Part shown: positions 23,347 to 28,430 of the stretch, piece by piece
How the letters are laid out: each line of letters begins with the position of its first letter
Numbering within the stretch: position 1 is the first letter of the stretch
Origin: Acidimicrobiaceae bacterium
GTDB lineage: Bacteria; Actinomycetota; Acidimicrobiia; Acidimicrobiales; Bog-793
Length of the DNA stretch: 28,430 bases
Reading direction: 5' to 3'
Assembly: GCA_027306715.1 (NCBI GenBank)
Contig: DAHUZG010000361.1
Location: 1 to 28,430, forward strand
Notes under the pieces: generated by a model
The model's database searches: none
What the model saw: the letters and a program-made list of their open reading frames with translations, nothing else
What the model was told of the DNA's origin: nothing
Program-made: the position numbers and the translations under genes

Positions 23347-23353
23347 CGGGCGC

Positions 23354-23401
23354 GGCTGCTCGGGACCGCGGCTGCTCGGGACCGCGGCTGCCCGGGGACG
23401 G
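23354..23401. repeat. 16-bp tandem repeat between birA and accA3
   Basis: Two identical units GGCTGCTCGGGACCGC (23354-23369, 23370-23385) and a third diverged unit (23386-23401), just upstream of the birA -10 box in a divergent gap. It shares GGCTGCTCG with the repeat at 3208-3258. Confidence 0.85.
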
Positions 23402-23441
23402 GCACTCGGGGGCCACTCGGCGGCTCCGCGTCTCCGGCGGG

Positions 23442-23447
23442 TAGCCT
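23442..23447 (+). promoter_or_regulatory. Possible -10 box of accA3
   Basis: TAGCCT about 44 bases before the GTG, which would give a leader of roughly 38 bases containing the GGCGGAG ribosome-binding site. No clear -35. Confidence 0.25.
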
Positions 23448-23491
23448 CCGGCCGTCCCGCCGCCGGCCGGCGGCGGACGGGAAGGCGGAGC

Positions 23492-25291
23492 GTGTTCGCC
23501 CAGGTCCTCGTCGCCAACCGGGGTGAGATCGCAGTGCGCATCATCCGCACCTGTCGCGATCTCGGCATCCCGAGCGTGGCGGTCTACTCCGAGCCCGATG
23601 CCGGCGCCCTCCACGTCCGGCTCGCCGACGAGGCCTATGCGATCGGCGGCGTCAGTGCCGCAGAGAGCTACCTCGTCGCCGACAAGCTCGTCGAGGTGGC
23701 GGTCCGCGCCGGCGCAGAGGCGGTCCATCCGGGCTACGGGTTCCTCGCCGAGAATGTCGGCTTCGCCCGCGCAGCGACCGGCGCCGGCCTCGTCTTCATC
23801 GGCCCGAGGCCCGAGACGATCGAGATGATGGGCTCGAAGGTGACGGCGCGCGCCGCCGCCGTAGCAGCCTCGCTCCCGGTCGTTCCCGGCAGCGTCGGCC
23901 CCGTCGACGAGGTCGGCGAGGTGGTCGCCTTCGGCGCCGCCCACGGATGGCCGGTGGCGGTGAAGGCCGCTTATGGAGGCGGCGGCCGGGGGATGCGAGT
24001 CGTCGCCGGGCCGGAGGAAGCGGCCGACGCCCTGGCGCGGGCGCGCAGCGAGGCTCTGGCCGCCTTCGGCAACGGCGAGGTCTACATCGAGCGCTACCTC
24101 GATTGGCCGCGGCACGTCGAGGTTCAGGTGCTCGCCGACCGCCACGGGGGCGCCGTCGCCCTCGGCGAGCGCGACTGCTCGAGCCAGCGACGGCACCAGA
24201 AGCTCGTCGAGGAGACGCCCGCACCTCGGCTCGAGCGCGGCGTGCGAGCGGCCATGGCCGATGCCTCGCTGCGCCTCGTGCGTGCCTGCGGCTACGAGGG
24301 AGCGGGCACTCTCGAGTTCCTCTACCAGGACGGAAGCTTCTACTTCCTCGAGATGAACACCCGTTTGCAGGTCGAGCACCCCGTCACTGAGGCCGTCACC
24401 GGCCTCGATCTCGTCGAGTGGCAGCTCCGTGTGGCCGCAGGTGAGCGGCTCGGCGAGGAGCTTCGGGCCGCGCCGCGGGGCCACGCGATCGAGTGCCGGC
24501 TGAATGCCGAGGACCTTGCCGCCGGCGCCTTCCTGCCCTCGCCGGGAAAGATCACCGCGTGGCGGGCGCCCTCCGGTCCAGGTGTTCGCGTGGATGCCGG
24601 CTACGAGGCCGGCGACACGATCGGCGCTAGCTACGACAACCTCATCGCCAAGGTCGTCACCTGGGGCCCGGATCGCGAGACCGCCCGCCGGCGGATGCTG
24701 CGCGCCCTCGTCGAGACCGAGGTGGCCGGCGTGGCGACGACGATCCCGGCCCTGCAGGCGATCCTCGCCAGCGAGGAATTCGTCGCCGCGACGCACTCGA
24801 CGCGCTTTGTCACCGAGCGGCTCGACTTGACGAGCGCGCCGGCCGGATCCAAAGCGCCGGCAGCAGCGGGCGTCGGCGGGGCCGGCGGGGCCGGTGAGGG
24901 GGGTGCCGGGGCCGGGGAGGCGCTCGAACCGCGCACGGTCGACGCCGAGGTCGACGGCCGGCGTTACCGCGTCCGGCTCTGGTTGCGTGCCCCTGCCGTC
25001 GCCGATGCGACTCGAGCAGGTGGCGCCGCCGAAGCAGGCGGGCGCGCCGACCGGCGGCGCCACAGCGTCGTCGCCTCCGGCGGGACGGTGACCTCCCCGA
25101 TGCAAGGGACCGTGATCGAGCTGCGCGTGCAGGTCGGCGACACGGTCGCTGAGGGGGACGTGATCTGCGTCATCGAGGCGATGAAGATGGAGAATCCCGT
25201 TCGCTGCCAGATCGCCGGCTCGGTCGCCGTGCTGCGGGTGGGAGCGGGGGCGACCGTCGGACCAGGCGACGTGATCGCCGAGGTCCGCTGA
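23492..25291 (+). CDS. accA3: Acyl-CoA carboxylase alpha subunit (biotin carboxylase + BCCP)
   Basis: A 599-residue fusion: biotin carboxylase, then a biotinyl carrier domain. The carboxylase part has the N-terminal VLVANRGEIAVRIIRT (5-20), HPGYGFLAEN (79-88), the ATP-grasp loop GGGGRGM (162-168), ERDCSSQRRHQK (226-237) and the catalytic EMNTRLQVEHPVTE (287-300). After a Gly/Ala-rich linker (near 450-475) and a spacer, the carrier ends in EAMKMEN with the biotin lysine at 565. It carboxylates biotin with bicarbonate and ATP for a separate carboxyltransferase (AccD-type), not in this window, giving malonyl- or methylmalonyl-CoA. The GTG at 23492 has the ribosome-binding site AAGGCGGAG. The divergent birA would biotinylate it. 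The symbol follows the actinobacterial homologue; specificity is inferred. Confidence 0.93.
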   Translation: MFAQVLVANRGEIAVRIIRTCRDLGIPSVAVYSEPDAGALHVRLADEAYAIGGVSAAESYLVADKLVEVAVRAGAEAVHPGYGFLAENVGFARAATGAGLVFIGPRPETIEMMGSKVTARAAAVAASLPVVPGSVGPVDEVGEVVAFGAAHGWPVAVKAAYGGGGRGMRVVAGPEEAADALARARSEALAAFGNGEVYIERYLDWPRHVEVQVLADRHGGAVALGERDCSSQRRHQKLVEETPAPRLERGVRAAMADASLRLVRACGYEGAGTLEFLYQDGSFYFLEMNTRLQVEHPVTEAVTGLDLVEWQLRVAAGERLGEELRAAPRGHAIECRLNAEDLAAGAFLPSPGKITAWRAPSGPGVRVDAGYEAGDTIGASYDNLIAKVVTWGPDRETARRRMLRALVETEVAGVATTIPALQAILASEEFVAATHSTRFVTERLDLTSAPAGSKAPAAAGVGGAGGAGEGGAGAGEALEPRTVDAEVDGRRYRVRLWLRAPAVADATRAGGAAEAGGRADRRRHSVVASGGTVTSPMQGTVIELRVQVGDTVAEGDVICVIEAMKMENPVRCQIAGSVAVLRVGAGATVGPGDVIAEVR

Positions 25292-25307
25292 CGACGAGGG
25301 GTGGCAG

Positions 25308-26486
25308 ATGACGGCGAGCACAAATGGTCACAGTCCCGAGAAGCAGGCGGTGCGCCGCGCCATCGATCGCGCCGGGGAGCAGCTCATCGGCCTTTCGCAC
25401 CGGATCCATGCCCATCCCGAGCTCGGTTTCAAGGAGGAGCTGGCGTCCACCTGGTGCGCCGAGTCGCTCGAGGCCGGAGGCTTCACCCTCGAGCGCGGGG
25501 TGGCCGACCTGCCGACGGCCTTCATCGCCACCATTGGTGACGGGCCACTACGAGTGGCGATCTGCTGCGAGTACGACGCCCTGCCCGAGATCGGGCACGC
25601 CTGCGGCCACAACATCATCGCCGCTGCCGCTGTCGGAGCCGGGCTCGGCCTCGCCGAGATCGCAGGATCGCTCGGGGCGACCGTGCAGGTCTACGGGACG
25701 CCGGCCGAGGAGGGGGGCGGCGGAAAGATCCTGATGCTCGAGCGAGGAGCCTTCGACGGCGTCCACGCAGCGATGATGGTCCATCCCTACCCGCTCGAGC
25801 TCGTCGAGGCCGCATGCCTGGCAGTGAGCCACTTCGACGTCCATTACCACGGCAAGGAGGCACATGCTTCTGCGTATCCCGAGCTCGGCGTCAACGCCGC
25901 CGACGCGCTGACGATCGCCCAGGTGGCGATCGGCCTGCTCCGCCAGCACGCCTGCGCCGGGGACCAGGTGCACGGCATCGTCACCTACGGGGGCGCTGCG
26001 CCGAACATCGTCCCGGCTGCCACCTCGGCGAAGTTCTACGTCCGAGCACGCACCATCGCGGCCCTCGCCGCGTGGGAGACGAGGGTCCGGCGGTGCTTCG
26101 AGGCGGGCGCCGTCGCCACCGGCGCCTCCTTCGAGATCGTCGAACAGGGCCCGGTCTACTCAGAGATGCGCATCGACGCAGCCATGGCGGCGCGCTACCT
26201 CGCCAACGCGACAGCGCTCGGGAGGGAGTTCCTGCCGGTCCCCGAACGGCAGCCGACCCTCTCGACCGACATGGCGAACGTGTCGCTCGCCATCCCGACG
26301 ATCCATCCGATGCTTGGCATCGACTCATTCCCGGCGGTGAACCACCAACCCGAGTTCACGGCGCACTGTGCCACGCCAACCGCCGACAATGCGGTCCTCG
26401 ACGGTGCCACGGCGATGGCCTGGACAGTCGTCGATCTCGCTCTCGACGACGGCGATCGCCGGCACCTGCTCGCCACCGCCCGCTGA
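25308..26486 (+). CDS. M20-family amidohydrolase (PM20D2/AbgB-like)
   Basis: A 392-residue dinuclear-metal hydrolase of the M20 peptidase/amidohydrolase superfamily. The conserved segments are HRIHAHPELGFKE (31-43), EYDALPEIGHACGHN (88-102) with the metal-binding His/Asp, and PAEEGGGGK (132-140) with the catalytic Glu pair; a lid domain lies in the middle and TDMANVS and later NHQPEFTAHC contribute the last ligands. This pattern fits the M20D subgroup that splits N-acyl or dipeptide amides (AbgB, PM20D2-type). Start ATG follows a GAGGGG site six bases upstream and 16 bases after the accA3 stop, so it likely shares that transcript. No signal peptide; the substrate is unknown. Confidence 0.87.
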   Translation: MTASTNGHSPEKQAVRRAIDRAGEQLIGLSHRIHAHPELGFKEELASTWCAESLEAGGFTLERGVADLPTAFIATIGDGPLRVAICCEYDALPEIGHACGHNIIAAAAVGAGLGLAEIAGSLGATVQVYGTPAEEGGGGKILMLERGAFDGVHAAMMVHPYPLELVEAACLAVSHFDVHYHGKEAHASAYPELGVNAADALTIAQVAIGLLRQHACAGDQVHGIVTYGGAAPNIVPAATSAKFYVRARTIAALAAWETRVRRCFEAGAVATGASFEIVEQGPVYSEMRIDAAMAARYLANATALGREFLPVPERQPTLSTDMANVSLAIPTIHPMLGIDSFPAVNHQPEFTAHCATPTADNAVLDGATAMAWTVVDLALDDGDRRHLLATAR

Positions 26487-26505
26487 GCGCCGGCGGCGTC
26501 CTCGG

Positions 26506-27045
26506 CTACTCGCCGGCGGAGCCGTCGATCGATTCCCGGATCAAGTCGGCGTGACCGTTGTGCCGGGCGTATTCCTCGATCAGGTGGCACAGGATCCAGC
26601 GCAGGCTCGGCGACCGCCCGTCTGGCCAGGCGCGCCGAGCGAGCTGGTCGAGGCCACCGGTGGCAAGGGCCTCAGCTACAAGGGCACGCGATCGTGACAC
26701 CGAGCCGGCCCAGAGGCCACGCAGCGCGTCCGGGCTGTCCTCGGCGGCCGAATGCCAGTCCCAGTCGCGATCCTCGTCCCAGGGCACCTCGTCCCACGGT
26801 GGCCCCACCTCGCGTCCGTGCAGCCAGCTCGAGCACCACGACAGCTCGACAAGGGCGAGGTGCTTGAGCATCCCGCCAAGCGTCATCGAGGACGCTCCGA
26901 CGGTCGCGCCCAGGGCACCGGCATCGAGACCGGCGCACTTCCAGCTCAGCGTGGCGCGCTGGTAGTCGAGGAAGCCGAGCAAGGTCTCGACCTCACCGGC
27001 CGCCAGCGGCGGCTCCGGTCGCCCCTGGTCGTCGATGACGGTCAC
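26506..27045 (-). CDS. DinB/DUF664-family protein
   Basis: A 179-residue four-helix-bundle protein of the DinB-like (DUF664) superfamily common in actinobacteria, where some members are mycothiol- or thiol-dependent enzymes. The recognisable parts are TLGGMLKHLALVELSW (55-70) and LRWILCHLIEEYARHNGHADLIRE (148-171); His62, His162 and His165 are the likely metal ligands. The stretch of Trp/Asp residues at 84-97 is typical. It starts at a GTG with TAGAGT seven bases upstream; that box overlaps the apbE stop codon. It converges with the M20 gene across a 19-base gap. The substrate cannot be read from sequence. Confidence 0.85.
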   Translation of the reverse strand: MTVIDDQGRPEPPLAAGEVETLLGFLDYQRATLSWKCAGLDAGALGATVGASSMTLGGMLKHLALVELSWCSSWLHGREVGPPWDEVPWDEDRDWDWHSAAEDSPDALRGLWAGSVSRSRALVAEALATGGLDQLARRAWPDGRSPSLRWILCHLIEEYARHNGHADLIRESIDGSAGE

Positions 27046-27052
27046 CGACCTG

Positions 27053-27058
27053 ACTCTA
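27053..27058 (-). promoter_or_regulatory. -10 box of the DinB-like gene (leaderless)
   Basis: TAGAGT on the minus strand, seven bases before the GTG at 27045. Its TAG is also the apbE stop codon (27058-27056), so promoter and coding end overlap. Confidence 0.5.
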
Positions 27059-27901
27059 CGCGCCGAGGTCCTCGAGAAAGAACCCGCTCGTGCGGACGAG
27101 GTCCCCGGCGGCGGTCACGCCGAGCGCCTCGTAGGAAGCGACGTCCTCGAGCGCCTCGAGCATCTCGGTCCCCCCGACGGCAAGCGCAGTAGCAAGAGCG
27201 TCGGCAAGGTCGAGCTCGGGCCCTACGACCGTCGCCGAGGCGAGGCGGTTGCGCTGCCGGCGGTCGTGCGGGTCGACGAGGTGAGCACCTCGTTCGTAGG
27301 TCCCGGAGGTGGCGATCGCTGAGGCCACCTCGACGACACCGAGGAGACGGTGTCGGGAGAAAGGGCTCTGGATCCCGATTCGCCAGCGCGCTCCAGCTTC
27401 GGGCGACCCGCCGACGGCGATGTCGCCACCGGCGTTGACCATCGCGTCCTCGATGCCGCACGCCACGAGCAGCTGCAGCGCGCGCGCCGCCGACCAGCCC
27501 TTGACGAGGCCCGTCGGGTCGAGACCTCCGGGCATCGACCACGGGTCGAACCACCCGCCGCTCAGCTGGCGAGCGACCTCGCAGCGATCCAGCACCTCGC
27601 GCAGCTCCGGCGCAGCGTCTGCGAGGGCGAGCTCGCCACGACGCAGACGGCTCATCGGGCTCTCCGGCTTCCAGAGGCTGAAGAGCGCATCCATCCGCTG
27701 CAGCAGCGCCCGAGCCCGGGCGAGGGCGGCGAAGACGGCCGAATCACCGAGCTGTGGCGGGGGACGGAGGTCGAAGCTGACGACGGTTCCCATCACCGCC
27801 TCGTCCCGACGGATCACCCGCCCGGCCTGCTCCGCCGTGCCAGCCTGCTCCGCCGTGCCAGCCTGCTGCCTATCGACGCGGGTCACGGCTTCATCCTGCA
27901 C
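27056..27901 (-). CDS. apbE: FAD:protein FMN transferase (ApbE family)
   Basis: Transfers FMN from FAD to a threonine in a target protein, in an Mg-dependent reaction. The 281-residue product has VMGTVVSFDL (36-45), the DPTGLVKGW motif (128-136), VNAGGDIAVGG (155-165) for the flavin and ISGTYERGAHLVDP-like IATSGTYERGAHLVDP (196-211), and LADALATAL (232-240). The GTG at 27901 is the farthest possible start, because a TGA stands two codons upstream; the N-terminus therefore lacks a signal peptide or lipobox. Residues 12-28 are a tandem repeat (QAGTAE units). The neighbouring FMN_bind protein, 105 bases upstream on the same strand, is the obvious target. An N-terminal start later at Met37 is possible. 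Confidence 0.9.
   Translation of the reverse strand: MQDEAVTRVDRQQAGTAEQAGTAEQAGRVIRRDEAVMGTVVSFDLRPPPQLGDSAVFAALARARALLQRMDALFSLWKPESPMSRLRRGELALADAAPELREVLDRCEVARQLSGGWFDPWSMPGGLDPTGLVKGWSAARALQLLVACGIEDAMVNAGGDIAVGGSPEAGARWRIGIQSPFSRHRLLGVVEVASAIATSGTYERGAHLVDPHDRRQRNRLASATVVGPELDLADALATALAVGGTEMLEALEDVASYEALGVTAAGDLVRTSGFFLEDLGA
27825..27870 (-). repeat. 18-bp tandem repeat in apbE N-terminus
   Basis: Two identical 18-bp units (27825-27842 and 27843-27860) and a partial third, coding for the QAGTAE units of the ApbE lead. The unit length keeps the frame, so copy number changes would be tolerated. Confidence 0.8.
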
Positions 27902-27972
27902 CGGTCAGGGTGAGGCGGCGACCAGACGGCAACCGGGAGCTCTTGCCCGAGCAGCCGTCAGGCGGCCCGGCG

Positions 27973-27999
27973 GGCTCGGAGGTGATCCGGCGCCGAGCC
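27973..27999 (-). terminator. Hairpin after the FMN_bind gene
   Basis: Seven-base arms GGCTCGG (27973-27979) and CCGAGCC (27993-27999) around a thirteen-base loop, seven bases after the FMN_bind stop on the minus strand. No T-run. It could end the FMN_bind transcript or only attenuate read-through into apbE. Confidence 0.4.
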
Positions 28000-28006
28000 T
28001 CGCCGT

Positions 28007-28430
28007 TCAGATCCCGAGCTTCGAGAGCGCGGACTGGAGCGACTGGATGAAGCCCTGGCTCGTGTAGGTGGCACCGGAGACCCCCTGGATGCTGGCGCTC
28101 TGGGCCTGCATCGCCTCCTGCTCGAGGATCGGGACCGCCTGCTGGTCGATCGACTGCGAACGGAAGTTCCCGCCGTCGTTGATCGAGGCGATGGTGACGT
28201 TGGTCAGCTTCTTGCCGGTGGCGCTCACCTGCACCGAGAGGATCCCGTAGAAGTAGTTGACGGCGGTCCCCGTCGCCGATCGCGAGCCGGAGGAGGCGCT
28301 CCCTGTCGACGCCGACGACGAGCCGGCGGCGGAGCTGGTTCCGCGGCCGGTCGAGCCGGAGCCGGTCGAGCCGGAGCCGGTCGAGCCGGAGCCGCTCGAG
28401 CCGGAGCCGCTCGAGCCTTCGCCCTCGGAG
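28007..28430 (-). CDS. FMN-binding-domain protein, partial (5' end outside)
   Basis: Only the C-terminal 140 residues are in the window; the gene continues beyond 28430. The visible part starts with a long Gly/Ser/Thr-rich linker (repeating SGSGT units), then an FMN_bind (PF04205) domain: YFYGILSVQVSATGKKLTNV, IASINDGGN, and the flavinylation motif SGATYTS, whose Thr is coded at 28067-28069. This is the site where ApbE would attach FMN. The Ser-rich linker suggests an extracytoplasmic, perhaps lipid- or membrane-anchored electron carrier. The repetitive linker is coded by 15-bp-like GAGCCGGAGCCG units near 28350-28415. Confidence 0.85.
   Translation of the reverse strand, partial: SEGEGSSGSGSSGSGSTGSGSTGSGSTGRGTSSAAGSSSASTGSASSGSRSATGTAVNYFYGILSVQVSATGKKLTNVTIASINDGGNFRSQSIDQQAVPILEQEAMQAQSASIQGVSGATYTSQGFIQSLQSALSKLGI

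Noticed and set aside
22937..25321. A 794-codon minus-strand open frame opposite accA3
   Set aside because: Shadow of accA3 and birA; the C-terminal part merely runs through birA in the wrong frame.

Overview
The window is very GC-rich (roughly 70 % by eye) bacterial chromosome, almost wholly coding, with GTG starts, four-base GTGA stop/start overlaps and TANNNT -10 boxes set directly before start codons. Coenzyme F420 genes (cofD, cofE), a WbbL-type rhamnosyltransferase, a DUF5719-like protein paired with a polytopic GT2, and an AccA3-type biotin carboxylase/BCCP fusion all point to Actinomycetota. The lack of mycobacterial or Streptomyces-type details, plus TTTLP-rich secreted tails, suggests Acidimicrobiia or a close relative; that rank is an inference. 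No tRNA, rRNA, CRISPR, phage or insertion sequence was seen.

Layout: (a) 1-4174, mostly minus strand: miaA, a Trm112/UPF0434-like small protein, a phosphomannomutase (manB) and a CPBP membrane protease. (b) 4303-6339, plus strand: ftsH. (c) 6391-11108, minus strand: a large GT2 with a polytopic membrane half, followed with overlap by a DUF5719-like surface protein. (d) 11322-11546, plus strand: a 74-residue unknown. (e) 11670-23333, minus strand: a tight run birA, rmlB, rmlD, wbbL, a secreted Thr/Pro-tailed protein, a manC-like nucleotidyltransferase, a galE-like epimerase, cofD, cofE, two GT4 glycosyltransferases and an RMD-like reductase. (f) 23492-26486, plus strand: accA3-type carboxylase and an M20 amidohydrolase. 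(g) 26506-28430, minus strand: a DinB/DUF664 protein, an ApbE flavin transferase, and the C-terminal part of an FMN-binding-domain protein that is a likely ApbE target and is cut by the window edge.

How the genes fit: ManB (Man-6-P to Man-1-P) and the ManC-like enzyme (NDP-sugar) would supply activated mannose; RmlB and RmlD do the last stages of dTDP-rhamnose synthesis; WbbL, the GT4 pair, the GT2 and the epimerase/reductase make and attach envelope sugars. This resembles the M. tuberculosis Rv3255c-Rv3268 neighbourhood, where fbiA/fbiB also sit beside manB, manC, wbbL and rmlD. BirA and the divergent biotin carboxylase form a second functional pair (biotinylation and its substrate), and ApbE plus the FMN_bind protein a third.

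The points most worth a second look are a Cys in place of the catalytic Asp in RmlB, a CofE without the FbiB nitroreductase half, a systematic leaderless-promoter layout at eight starts, a secreted protein whose presumed His motif has lost its histidines, and several short tandem repeats and a shared 7-mer in the intergenic gaps.
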